From: Codonopsis lanceolata | Lineage: Eukaryota; Streptophyta; Magnoliopsida; Asterales; Campanulaceae | Length of the DNA stretch: 64,000 nucleotides | Reading direction: 5' to 3' | NCBI GenBank assembly: GCA_013146195.2 | Contig: CM028378.1 | Location: forward strand, 8,361,350 to 8,425,349 | Shown here: positions 10,894-21,821 of the stretch, piece by piece | Layout: each line of letters begins with the position of its first letter | Numbering within the stretch: position 1 is the first letter of the stretch | Program-made: the position numbers and the translations under genes | The notes under the pieces: model-generated | What the model was told of the DNA's origin: nothing | The model's database searches: none | Seen by the model: the letters and a program-made list of their open reading frames with translations, nothing else

Positions 10894-12488
10894 ACTATAA
10901 AATAGGTTGGAAGATACGTGTGTATTGACTAGGGCTAACTACTAGCCCAGATTTGCCTAGATTTATCCTTTTACCAAGATCCAACGGCTGTCATTTGTTT
11001 GAGAATCCAAGCGTGTCAACACATTTACCCACCTCTAACGTTATTCCGATTTTTCTTCCAACGACGCGTCATTCCCCATATTCTTCCTCTTCCTTCTTAG
11101 TTACCCATTTGGAATGGGTTTTCTTTCTTCTTCTACTGATTTCTTCTTCAATTCCCATTAGGTTTTCCTTCCTTTTTATTCTCAATTTCTGCCCTCTCTT
11201 CTCTCTATCGTTAGTGTGAGAAAATTTTGTTTCGTATGGTTTTTTCCCCTTTCCCCTTCATCGGAATTCGAAGCTCCTCGTCCACAGAAATTTTTGTTTG
11301 GTAAGGTTCTTTGCTTCACCTTGGTTCAATCGCGGTGCTTTTTCTCCCCGTTCTTCGTCTCTTTCGTCTCCAAAGTTCTTCCCCCTTTCCCCTCTGTTGG
11401 AGTTCGAAGCTCGCCGTCCAGAAACTGTAAGTATCTGTATCTTCGTCTATTTTGCAAGTTATTGCTTCAACCTGTTTCCCCCTTCGCATTTTGAAGCAAT
11501 TGTGCCTTCCTCCACAAAAAACGTCATGTTTTCAATCACAGTGCTTTTTCGTCTCCGAAATTCCCCGTTCTTAGTCTCTTTCGTCTCCGAAGTTCCGCAT
11601 TGCAAGGTATGCTATTTTTAAACATTCTTTTATCTTTGTTTGAGTGTGTTCATGTGAAAAGTTGTATATACATTTTGAACCTTCTTTTATATTTGTTTGA
11701 GTATGTGCCTTCTTTTATGCTTTTGGCTAGAACATAATTATGCTTTTGGAATGGGTCTGAATGAATGCATTTTGGTATTGAGATTGTACCCCGTTTAGTT
11801 TAGTTCCAAGGGTCATCTGTTGTTCTTTATTTGAACAACCTGTCTTTTTAAAATTGCTTGATCAAGTTGCAACCTGATTAGTTTATGATGCCAACATTCT
11901 TGAAGTTTACAAATTCAACTGAGATCTTCTGTTGAATGGACATAATTTTGCATATAAAAATTTATAAGTTAAAACTTTCATATGATTAATTTAACCCAAA
12001 GATTAAAAAATTTGCACTCGATTAGCTCAGTTGGGGTTGACAACAATTCCAGCCCCAACGCCAGCAACTACCTGCTGGTTCAATGTGAATTTGGGGGGGC
12101 GGGGTACCAGGATCAGACCTCAATAGTGCCTACATTCACCTTGATGGTATTAAAAGGGTGTCCAACTATCAACTGTGCAGCCCCTCTTACAGTCCCAGCC
12201 GCTAAGTCCTTGGCTACATCACCCATCTGTGAATTTTAAACATAGACTATACATTACATACCAAGTCATCATGATTCATAGTTTAACCTCAATCTAGATT
12301 ACTAATTAGTAATCAAGAAGAACAAAGACTGAAAGGTTGAATCATTGACGAGATGTTATGCATTCAACCAACAAAATTAGTAATTTACAAGATGGCTGGG
12401 GAAACATGTGCTTGAGCCATGGTGTCAAAGAGCCATGGTGGATGAGATGCAGGTGTGGAAGCGGTAACAACATGTGCTTGAGGGGTGG
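10894..12488 (+). mobile_element. Helitron 5' end and cargo; 3' end not found
   Basis: TCTATACTATAAAATAGG directly follows an A at the point where copia LTR homology stops. The intact LTR copy has 'cataa/tacaat' there, an A-T target. This matches the 5' end expected of plant Helitrons. The following 700 bp are C/T-rich and resemble gene leader sequence with possible splice donors near 11428 and 11606. A mitochondrial-carrier fragment lies at 12000-12226. I could not find a hairpin-CTRR end before the gypsy LTR at 12489, so the 3' boundary is unknown. Confidence 0.45.
12000..12226 (-). pseudogene. Mitochondrial carnitine/acylcarnitine carrier-like (BOU-type) fragment
   Basis: From an ATG at 12226 the minus strand reads MGDVAKDLAAGTVRGAAQL then IVGHPFNTIKV, close to the N-terminus of the plant carrier A BOUT DE SOUFFLE, including the carrier signature region (HPFDTIKV, here D to N). 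After about 30 unrelated bases, QQVVAGVGAGIVV and, one frame away, PTELIECKF follow, matching the start of the second carrier repeat. Most of the protein between these blocks is absent, and a frameshift separates the last two. This is a captured or rearranged fragment, not a working transporter. Confidence 0.75.
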
Positions 12489-13715
12489 TGTAGACACTCC
12501 AATTTCGTACCTCTGATGTGTAATCTTGACATGAGATATCAAGACCTGTTAAACACTAACAAATGTCAAGTTACAGGGTTTAGATTGCAAAAAATACAAA
12601 AGAAATGAAAGGATGCATGAATAGTGAATTGCAGGGGATCAAAGTGCCAAAAATCGAAACAAGAGAAGCCATGGAATTACCCAGGACCCCCTTGGTGCCA
12701 CCCATACTCAAACTAGGAGCCGCTCCCACTTCCTATGGGGGTGGCGCCCAATAGTACCCTTGTACTGTAGCGTTCTGTTTTCGGTACAATTTCTCAAGCG
12801 CGTGGTACAAATCGATGAAGTACAGAAAGAAAAAACTTAATGACGAAGGAATCTCCATTCCCACCTATAAATAAAGGTGCCCGACTTCAGGAATGAGGAT
12901 GAAAAATTTTACACACTTTCACACCTCTCAGTGAGTGATCGCTCTCCCGAGAGAACGTTGTGAGATCCCTCCTCTAAGCCTCAAAGCTCCGTCAAATCTC
13001 CCCCAAACACAAAACCAACCAGTCAAAGTGAACCTTAGCCTCTCCGCTAGGATTCCACCCTATTTCCCGGTCTAAAGATCCCAAAAAGAGCAGTTGCTCT
13101 GCCCGAATCCTGACGCCAAATCCGCAAGAAGCAAGCAGTTGCTCTGCCCGATTTCCGTCGTCAGCAAGCAAACAACATCAAAAAGCAAGCAGTTTCTCCG
13201 CCCGTTTCCCGATGCCTAAAAGCAAATTTCGGAAGCAGTTACTCTACCTGAATCTCCGCAACAGTAAAGCAGCAAAAAGACTCCTACTCCCTGAAGGATA
13301 GAGCGAGCACACCCCACGCTTTTAAAGGCAAGCCTTTAAGAGGTTTAATTAAAAAAATGCTATTTTCAGTCGGCCCAATGTAAAAAATATAAGCAGTTAT
13401 GCTGCTCGAATTTCTATAGAAAATAGTACTAAAAAGAGCCATTATTATGACAAATATTTATAAATATATTTGTAATTCCTAGAAGGAGATTGCTGCAAAT
13501 TTGTAATAATATAGATATAGATATATATATATATTTAAATGTTTTATTTCATTTGTTAAATAAATATAATAAAAACATATTTTAGCCAAAAACTATTTTG
13601 AGACCGAAAGGACGAGTTGAGTGCCTAACACCTTCCCACCTCGTAATTTAGCCTCCGAACCATTTATAAAATGTGGTTATTTTTTGTTTTTCTTTATTTC
13701 TCCTTAAAATAAAGA
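12489..13715 (+). repeat. Ty3/gypsy LTR (Tat/Ogre-like), copy A
   Basis: It begins TGTAGACACTCCAATTTCG, the same start as the inverted copy at 50527-51735. A primer-binding-like tgtcgactct follows at 13716-13725 (tggcgactct in the other copy), as in Tat/Ogre elements primed by a tRNA-Arg type. The LTR carries about four loose repeats of 'gcagttgctctgcccga' between 13090 and 13260. The second LTR and coding region of this element are not in the window. Confidence 0.65.
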
Positions 13716-13744
13716 TGTCGACTCTGTTGCAACATTTTGGATCT

Positions 13745-14270
13745 ACAGTGAGGCGTGGTCATATTCCCACGCGCTCTTTGCAACATCCTCTTTGCACTTT
13801 TAATTTCGTTTTCCCCTAAACAAGGGAAGATGGAATGAAAAAGGCGTTGCATTTTCTGAATCTTGTTTTCCCCTAAACAAGGGATGATGAGATACAGAAA
13901 AATCCAAAGCACTCATAGTGATCCAAAATGAACCCAAGTCCACAGTGAGGCCGGGCGTATTCTCACGTGCCCTTGCAACATCCTTTTTGCACTTTTAATT
14001 TTGTTTTCCTCTAAACAAGGGAAGATGGAATGAAAAGGGCATTGCATTTTCTGAATCTTGTTTTCCCCTAAACAAGGGAGGATGAGATACAGAAAAATCC
14101 AAATTACTCATAGTGGACCAACGCACACTCAGTGACCGGGGCGTATTTCCACGCGCTCTTTACAACACTCTTTTTGCACCTTTAATTTCGTTTTCCCCTA
14201 AACAAGGGAAGATAATGAAAAGAGTGATGTCTTCCATGAATCTCGTGTTCCCCTAAATAAGAGAGCGCGC
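13745..14270 (+). repeat. Three tandem ~185-bp leader repeats after gypsy LTR A
   Basis: Three units start at about 13749, 13944 and 14131. Each contains 'tttgcacttttaattt', 'gttttcccctaaacaaggga' and a near copy of the latter some 50 nt later. They follow the primer-binding site, so they are untranslated leader. Related repeats follow the LTR at 50527-51735. The array ends abruptly against the copia gag at about 14270. Confidence 0.75.
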
Positions 14271-15189
14271 GATCCGGGGGAATTTCTCTCGGGGCATTCA
14301 CAGGTGGCAGAATTGAAAGTGGGATGTGGAGGGAGATGGATGGTGGGGTGTTTTTCTTGGAATTTTGGGCATTGATGAAGAGAATGGCCATTGTGTGACA
14401 CCATTGACATTTACCTAGGTAGGGGCGTGGATTGGTTTGAACAATGTTAGATGTAGATCTATAGTGGTTGGTTTTGGGCTGATTGTGGGAGCGATAATTT
14501 GTGAAGGTGGGGGCAATACGGTTAGATGGTGAACTGGTAGAAGTTGCATCAGCAGAAGCAGGTAGTGAACTTAGGATAGGGTGGCTTTTAAGAACTAGTT
14601 CCCTGTTGATTAATTTTTCATGTAGTTCTTCAAAAGAGATAGTCGTATCCCGAGCATAGACAACATCAACAACACTTTGATAGGAGGAATCAAAACCATC
14701 AAGGACCTTGTCCGTAACATCTTCAGGATTTAGAGGGGTATCAAGAAGAGCTAATTGGTCAATACATGCTTTGATAGCATGCATGTAGTCGGTAATCGAT
14801 TCAGGACCTTTGACAATAGTTTTCAGTTTGGCATTGAGCTATTTGACATGACCTTGAGAAGGTCTGACAAAGGTATTGGAGATGGTATCCCAGAGTTCTT
14901 TTGTGGTGGTAGAATGAGAGATGAGTGGGACAATGGTTGGTCGATCTTGTCGAACCCAAGTTAGATAGGCAGGGTTGGGTTCATGAACTATTTCTTTTGT
15001 AATGGTAGATAATGGAGTAGGGAATGAGCCATTTAAGAATTTGAAAAGATCATAGCCAACAAGAGTAACCTCAATTTGAAGTTTCCATGAGAGAAAATTT
15101 GCAGAGTTTAGTTTAATGATGTTGGGGATAGAAACAATAATGAGAGGACATATAGGTTCAGCATCATTAGGGATGGTGATGTTAGCCAT
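14271..15189 (-). pseudogene. Ty1/copia gag (UBN2-type) remnant
   Basis: Starting from an ATG at 15189 (MANITIPNDAEP) the minus strand encodes a copia capsid: LNSANFLSWKLQIEVTL, DLFKFLNGSFPTP, WVRQDRPTIVPLISH and ELWDTISNTFVRPSQGHVK. After one stop it continues LNAKLKTIVKG and ADYxxAIKACIDQLALLDTPL-type text (here ITDYMHAIKACIDQLALLD), DEVLDGF-like VTDKVLDGFDSSYQSVV and ISFEELHEKLINRE. A zinc-knuckle start (GKCQWCH...GHSLHQCP) spans a frameshift. Coding then stops at the junction with the gypsy leader near 14270, so protease, integrase, RT and RNase H are missing. Upstream are the primer-binding word 'ggtatcagagc' (about 15233-15243) and an LTR. It is an inactive, truncated retroelement. Confidence 0.85.
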
Positions 15190-15247
15190 AGCAATAGGCA
15201 ATGAAGAGGAAGACGGTAGAGATGGATCAGAAGAGCTCTGATACCCT

Positions 15248-15382
15248 AAGGAGATTATGAAGAAGATATATTTTATTATAATATGTAACATGTATATATA
15301 GTAAATAATGAGAAGTATTCACATAATACAATACATAATGAAGCAAGGAGACAAGAGTCCTGATAGAATACTACAACAACAA
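15248..15382 (-). repeat. Copia 5' LTR (minus orientation)
   Basis: It is adjacent to the tRNA-Met-type primer-binding word ('tatcagagc' on the minus strand) and upstream of gag. Its gag-proximal 83 bp recur at 10810-10893. The outer end is estimated from a minus-strand TGTTGTTG start. Confidence 0.6.
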
Positions 15383-16619
15383 CAATGTGAGTTGTGATTA
15401 GAGCTTGAACAAAGGATTTTCGTTAGTTTTCAGATGGAATTGTAATGAAACTTGATCACAGGCGTTGCACAAGCCATTTTAGAGAATTTTGTTTTGACAT
15501 TTTACTAGTTGTATGATAGAGGTCTGCCCTTTAAAATCTATACTGTAGTATATTAATGATGGGGAGGAAAACTCTAATTGTGACATATTACCCAACTTTT
15601 TGATATCATTGAATCCTCAAGCCTCTACATCATTTGACTTGAGACTTTTCATTTTCTAGCCATTAGCTAAAAATAATGTAATTAATAATAATTAATATGA
15701 TATTGTGATATTAATCATTTACTATTAATCTCTTATATTGTTAATAATAGTGAAAATCTTATATATACAAAACCTTTCATTACCAACATTATTTTTTAAC
15801 TAATGTGAGATAATATTATTATATTGACATTCGGTGAGTACTTTACTCTAATAACGCACTTCTAACATCATACTTTAAACATTGATATCTTATTTATCTA
15901 AAACTTGATTTGAATAAATAAATATATCATTTTGATGCTCACACCAAATAGAACACATTTGCATAATTACTTTTGCCAACAAACAAATAACACGTAAAGA
16001 AATTTGTGTCTCAAGTTGCACAATTTCTTTCACTAAAAATACTTAATTATTTTAGTTTAAAAGTTTTTAGATAAAATTCTTTTACTAACAATAGAAGAGA
16101 TGTATCCCACATTGAATAGAAAATAATGTTGGTTTCAAAAGTTTTAAGATAAAAGACTTCTACTATTATTATTAATAAAATAGATGTATCTCGTATTCAT
16201 AAGAAAATGTTTTTGGTTAAAAAAGTTTTAAGATAAAAAAGATAAAAGACTTCTACTATTATTATTAATATAATAGATATATCTTTCAAAATTGTTAAAA
16301 TAAGACTTTTACTATTATTATTTATTGAATAGATGTATCACATATTTGTTAAAAGATTTCCACTATTAGTACTAATAAAAGGATAAGTGTATCATTAGTC
16401 CCTGAACTTTGGCCGAATATATTATCAGTCCCTCTCAACTTCAAAAAGTTTCACCACTGACCCAAGTAGACATTTTTTGCTCATAGGAGGTCCCTAGCCC
16501 TAACGCCATTTGTTTATTTCCGTTAAGTGAACATGTTCCACTCACATGCACAAAGTAAGTAAGGGGGTTATGTATAATATCATCAAAATAAAGGGACAAA
16601 TGTTACACTTACAACAACA

Positions 16620-17207
16620 AACAATGTTACCCCAATGCTACCCCATGACTCTCCTCATCCGGTGATTTTGCATTTGGGTTTCAACAAATCTAAGGCAATG
16701 ACTGAGGTGGAAGGAGAAAGACGCGGTCAGGCATGGTGGAAAGCGTAGCTGGATGCTTGAACGAAGGAGAGGGAGATGGATGGAGGCAGATTGCTGGTGG
16801 GGGGGGGGGCAACGCTGAAGACGGCTATGGGCTTAGATTCGCCGGAGAAGAAGGAACCGGCTGTGGATAAAGAGGCAGCCTGGGAGATGTGGATGGGCCG
16901 GAGAAGGTGAAGGGACTGGCTGAAGACTGGATTGCTGGAGCTTTACTGGCTCTCTTGAGGGGGGGATCTTGGCATGACACGGCGAATGTGGATGCGATAG
17001 GGGCAAGAGATGGAGATTTCGCTTGCGATTGGGGATGAGGATGGGCACGGACTGAAGAGAGGATGGCTGCTGGGTTGTGGATAAAGAAGCTCGGCCGGAC
17101 ATGGCGGATGATTCGCCGGAGAAAAAGAGAGCGGGTGATGTTGGGAGCTGGGCAAGGAGATAAGACATGAACAGGGGCCGGTGGCTGAGAAAGAAGAGGG
17201 GAGATTA
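16620..17207. other. GC-rich interior of the Pack-MULE
   Basis: Overlapping open frames on both strands (for example Pro/Ser-rich minus frames at 16825-17266) come from G-rich, repeated sequence: 'gattcgccggagaa' and 'gtggataaagaag' words occur twice. No product is recognised. I treat this as captured, rearranged sequence, not a gene. Confidence 0.4.
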
Positions 17208-17720
17208 TCAAGGGAGATGGTTGTAGATAACCCGGCTGACTGCTTGGAGTTTTGCCGGTGTCTCAACTTCTCGGCATACGTTAGTCATCGATCGCCGGAA
17301 CTTCCCGAACTGCTTTTCCGCCTCCGAAAACTCTACCTTCAAGTTCTCCGACTGGCTCCTCTGAAATAGTTTCTGATTTGGAATTGATTTAACTGGAAAT
17401 TTAGCTTGAGTTTCCTCACAATTTTGTGTACTTTTTGTGTTTGATTCGAATATCATCTGTTTGTCCTGATAAACGATCTTCTCTGGTTCCTGGATCGAAG
17501 GCGAGCTTTCCGATGCCAAATTGATCATTTGTGCGGTGTTAGTTAATAGTTCTTTGTAGAGTTTGGTATCGGCATTGTTGACATCCTGAGAATATTGACC
17601 GAAGAGTTGGCCAGATTTTGCAAGGAGAGTGAGGACGATGATGTTGCAGAGTAAGAAAGTGAAGAGAGGAGTAATTGGTTTATATTCACTTTGTCCCCTT
17701 ATTTTGATGATGTTATACAT
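17208..17720 (-). CDS. Chimeric ORF in the Pack-MULE, unknown product
   Basis: This is an uninterrupted 170-codon frame. Its first residues (MYNIIKIRGQSEY) are encoded by the MULE inverted repeat itself and the rest by interior sequence, so the start codon is element-derived. Residues about 17-38 (TPLFTFLLCNIIVLTLLA) form one hydrophobic segment, either signal anchor or signal peptide. The remainder is polar, Gln/Glu/Ser-rich, with LFQRSQSENLK and FRRSMTNVCREVE. The layout loosely recalls plant DUF4408/cotton-fibre-like proteins (short N-terminal membrane segment, later basic RSxS motifs), but I cannot assign it. Whether it is transcribed is unknown. Confidence 0.4.
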   Translation of the reverse strand: MYNIIKIRGQSEYKPITPLFTFLLCNIIVLTLLAKSGQLFGQYSQDVNNADTKLYKELLTNTAQMINLASESSPSIQEPEKIVYQDKQMIFESNTKSTQNCEETQAKFPVKSIPNQKLFQRSQSENLKVEFSEAEKQFGKFRRSMTNVCREVETPAKLQAVSRVIYNHLP

Positions 17721-18096
17721 AACCCCCTTATTTTACGCATATGAGTGGCACATGTTCACTTAACGGAAATAAACTAACGACGTTAGGGCTAGGGACCTCC
17801 TATGAGCAAAAAAGACCTACTTGGGTCAGTGGTGAAACTTTTTGAAGTTAGGGGGACTGATGATGGCTTCGGTCAAAGTTCAGGGACTAATGGTACACTT
17901 ATCCCTAGAATATATATATTCCACATTAGTTATAAAATTATGTTGATTTTATATTCCAACATTTTAATCATAATGCCTAAAATTTTAAAAATTATACTAC
18001 TACTATTATCAAAAGAAAAAATATAAGTCATATTTATAAATTATAGTAATATTATTACCAAAAGAATTTGTGCGGAGCACGGGCTCCCTAAGTAGT

Positions 18097-18914
18097 TACT
18101 TATGATATAAAGTCGTTATTGTTTATTTATGGAGAAGGAATATCCAACAAACAAAAAGAGTAAGTATGCATATGCATGAATCTAATGATGTAATCAAAAC
18201 TTTATCACCTATAAATAACAATAAAAAACTAACGAGCAATTACTTACTTTATTAAAAACTAGTTCATAATCTCTCGTGATAATTAGCGTGAACTTTAGAT
18301 AAAGAACTGGTTTTCTAGAAGTAGGGATGGGAATTGAGATACTTGATTGCCCTTCTTTTTAATTTTATTTAATCTCAATAAATAATAGGTGAAAACTTAG
18401 TAAATACGATCTTACGACCCTTTGACCTCACACACCATTGTTGGTAAGTTAAGTTGTAAAAGAGTGATGCTCTATCTTACTAATTAATATCTGTACCGTC
18501 TCACATGCGACTTAATATAAGGTAACAAAAGTATGGTGCACTTGGCATGTGATTAAACAACTTCACAAGTTCTCAATAAAACACTTGATGTATCCAAATA
18601 GTGATACACTAATGTTGTTGAACTTATTCGATTCTAGGATATCTCGGTTTAGTAAGATCTAAGCTTCATTCTGTCAATAACATTCAAAAAGCTATGAGCT
18701 AAGACATGGGCTTTATGTGGAAAGGCACTCCGATATGTGAATTAGTATAACACAATTAATAGAGAATGCAAATTGACAAAATTTTGAATAGAAAGAATAG
18801 AATGTACATTTTTCCCAAGTATAAGATGAGTTTATATAGCCCTCGACCTTGACTGTTGATAAATGGATATTAATTGCCCGAGCATATATCGTGAGCATTA
18901 ACTAAGCTAGTAGG
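18097..18914. other. Intergenic stretch
   Basis: No supported gene or element. Short frames here lack family motifs. Confidence 0.4.
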
Positions 18915-19717
18915 CAGGGCCGTTCCTGAACTTTTAGGGGCCAAGGACAAAAATGATAAAATGGGCCCCTATAGATATAAAAAATAAAATTTTGAAATAA
19001 ATAAATTTTCAATTTTTCATCATTCAAAGTATTCAATTGGTATAACATCTATAAGCATACTAATATACAAGTATATGGAATAAGTAATTATTTAAAATTA
19101 CTTCGTTTGCATATTTTGGTACACTAGTTATTTTCTATCTTGATTTGATAATTTTCTTATATATTAAAATATACAAAATCTCTATGAAGCATATCTATAA
19201 GAAATTTCATATTTATTCACTATTCTAAGATCTTTCTCAACTATATCATCAAATTATATCACCTTTTCTCATTTTTTGGCTCATTTGTTACATGTTCATT
19301 TTTTTTTTGATTATTCGATTGTTGTAATCCATTAATCCATATTCTAAGATAATTAAGTTTTTCGTTGATTAGACATGTCATTTTATTATTAATGAACTAC
19401 TAAAAATATCATTTTAAAAAAAAGTTTGAATTTCAAACGGGAACACTTTACCCGGAACGGAGCGAGGGAGTATATAATACTTGATAATTCACAACTCAAA
19501 AATAAAATAAAATTTACATAACTTTCAAAGAGTTGAACCCATGATCTCTCAACCAAATCAAAACACCTCATCCAATGGGCCACTAAATCACATATGAAAT
19601 TCAAGTGACAGTATAATATTTATATCTATATACGACTGACTGTATTATAAGTTTGGGCCCTCAAAATTGGGGGCCCATGGCGGTCGCCCTTCCAGACCAC
19701 CCTCAGGGCCGGCCCTG
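18915..19717. mobile_element. Non-autonomous hAT element
   Basis: The ends CAGGGCCGTTCCTGAA and, reversed, CAGGGCCGGCCCTGAG are hAT-type inverted termini. An exact 8-bp target duplication, ctagtagg, flanks it (18907-18914 and 19718-19725), the size hAT transposases make. It has no transposase. A MITE-like piece (about 19330-19475) and a tRNA-like segment (19500-19600) lie inside. Confidence 0.9.
19500..19600 (-). repeat. SINE-like tRNA-related segment
   Basis: On the minus strand 'tagtggcccattggatgagg' resembles box A and 'gggttcaactc' box B, about 40 nt apart. No A-tail or target duplication is clear. It may instead be an ordinary internal part of this hAT family. Confidence 0.35.
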
Positions 19718-19797
19718 CTAGTAGGCTACGTCTGGGACGTGGGGACGGTTTTTACGTCATTAACACCTCACGTTCTGGAGTCCCTTACCAGCATTGC
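19711..19797 (+). repeat. 87-bp direct repeat, left copy
   Basis: It consists of the last 7 bp of the hAT element plus 80 bp of flank up to the first base of the gypsy LTR. It is identical base for base to 23630-23716. Confidence 0.95.
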
Positions 19798-21821
19798 TGA
19801 TGAGCACAAGATTTCCACTAATTTTTCTGGGAATTTTTGTTATTTTGTGCTATTTTTGTGTTAATTATGCGTTGGAAATATTATTATTTGTGTTTTTATA
19901 CTTAATGTAGGTCTCCAAGCATAATCGAGCTTTTATACGGTGTTTAGCACGAAGTTCGAGACAATTCCGGGCTTAAAAGTTAATTTGGAAATTATTTGGA
20001 CAAAGTTCGTTAGGCCCGTTAAGAGATCCAAGGCAAAATCAGGCTAACAGAGGCTGAAAAAGCTAACTGAGGACTTAAATGCAAACCTGGAAGGAGTCTG
20101 GCCGGCGGCGCTAATCTCAGGATTTCCAGGGGCACCGGAGTAATAATCAGAAACTGCAGGGAAGCCGACGCAATTGCAGAGGAGTCCCTTGCGCGTTGTC
20201 GAGCTCCTGATGGAGCCACTTGTCGCTTGCTGCCGCCTCCTGCCCACTAATGATGACCCGCGGTCTTCTTCATGGATCGGATCTGACCCGCGTGTATCCG
20301 GCTCCACCAGCCCGCTATTTCACCCACTTCCCTCACTCATCCACCAGCCCATTTAACCATGGGTGACCCGCGAACTCTTCCTTGTCTACCCTTTTCCAGC
20401 CGTGACCCAGGAGCCAAGTTCCTTCCAAAAAAGCCCTCAATTATTGTCTTCTCTCCCTATTATGCCCCTGATTCCATTGCCTCCTCCATCTTTTATTCTG
20501 GCAGCAGCTTCTTCGTGAAAATGAGAAGTCCCCATTTCGGGACTTTGTTCCCAAATGGGGCACCAGCCCCCATTTCACCAAAAATAATCCAATTCCTTCG
20601 ATGTTTGATCATCATAAGGTTTGAAGCTTCAAATCAAGGGCCAAGGACGCACTTGCAAAAGATTTCAACCCCAGATTTGCGATTTTTCGGTTCAATTCTT
20701 TCTACTTATATTTTTAGATATTTGTTATGGTTTCTTGGGTTGATTTATTTTGTAATTGTTAAATTGGTTTGTGCTTCAATTATTTAAGGAAATGCAATTA
20801 TTTTTCTATGTCCAATGTAGTGTTTTAATTTAATTTATCTCTTTATTTAGTACACATTTATGTTGGTTATTATTTTGTGAAATTAATGCTTTTAATTATC
20901 TGGCCAATAATTAAATGATTTTAGAAATATTTAGGATCCGCGAGAGCTACCTTTATATTTCGGACCAATCAATTTAATAGTTGGTGTTTTGTGACACACA
21001 CCGATAGCCATTATGAGACTAGATTTGACACGCGATCGAACCACCTTAGTCATTCGCGAGGACGGGGAGGTTAGGGTTGACTATAAGATATGAGAGCCCG
21101 TAGTTAACCAATTTTAATTGTCTCGGCTACCAACATGAATTGTAGAAAAATATAGAGAGTTTCTTTTTGTGAAGTATTACCCATGCACTTGGTTATTATT
21201 GTGTGTTCTTAATGCTTTTAATGGCGTAGCGAACTATTAGATGATCACTTGAATGATAGGATACGAAGTGAAAGCCCTTCCTGTTATTCCGAAAATCACA
21301 ATAGTAGTTTGCGTGGTGTGAGACCGAAAGGAGATCGCACGTAGATAGTCTTTGGATGCTTGTTTACATATGCAATTATTCTCTCCCCATATGTTATGTG
21401 TTGCGATGATATGAGCCCGTAGCAAGGTTGAGAGATAGCTAGATTTGCTATACGTAGCGAAAGCTCGTAGCGAATAAAATAGCGCGTCCGACTACCAAGA
21501 CTTGAGTTAAAGAAAAGGAAAAAGAGAATTAAATTAAACATCGGCTAGACTAGAAATAATGTGTTCCTATATTTTTTATCTTAATTTGTTGTTGTCAAAC
21601 CACCTCCACTTTAGTTTATATTTAATTGATTTCTTAGGTTGTTTATATTTTTAGATTTTAATTCAATTTATTTTCGCTCAAATATAATTAGTTAGCATAA
21701 TTTCGGTACTTAGTTGGAGTGAGAATTACGTGCATTCCTTGTGGGATCGACTTGTACTTACGAACTTTATTACTTGATATGGCCGGGTAATCTTGCTCGT
21801 TTTGCGTTTTTGCGCACATCA
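19798..21821 (+). repeat. Ty3/gypsy-type 5' LTR (~2.0 kb)
   Basis: It is bounded by TGATG...CATCA and followed at once by 'tttttggcgccgttgccggg', the primer-binding sequence typical of plant Athila-like gypsy elements. Its short open frames (for example 20359-20787) have no known domain. No second LTR is present in the window. Confidence 0.8.

Larger units (their letters stand above)
16380..17906. mobile_element. Pack-MULE-like element with ~220-bp TIRs
   Basis: Left (16380-16605) and reversed right (17690-17906) ends match closely: ggataagtgtaycattagtc, cctgaactttg, 'aaaaagtttcaccactgac', 'taggaggtccctagcccta', 'gttcacttaacggaaata' and 'ggggttatgtataa'. No clean 9-bp target duplication remains. 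The interior is more GC-rich than the surrounding Helitron and carries open frames, suggesting captured gene sequence. Confidence 0.75.
15537..18095 (+). mobile_element. Helitron with internal repeats, split by a Pack-MULE
   Basis: It begins TCTATACTGTAGTATATT after an A. It ends with the hairpin gtgc-gga-gcac (18070-18080) and a GTAG/T terminus, a one-base variant of CTAG/T. The interior has 75-90-bp direct repeats built around 'agatgtatctcacattcg' and 'caaaagttttaagataaaag'. The sequence is homologous to 36106-39049. The Pack-MULE at 16380-17906 interrupts it, because the related copy near 38810-38880 is continuous across the same point. Confidence 0.65.

Noticed and set aside
12015..12085. 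Possible tRNA/SINE (tagctcagttgg ... ggttcaatg)
   Set aside because: The opposite strand encodes colinear BOU-type carrier blocks, which explain the sequence better. The box A match is chance.
16825..17266. Overlapping Pro/Ser-rich minus frames
   Set aside because: Several frames are open at once because of G-rich repeats. None has protein-family features.
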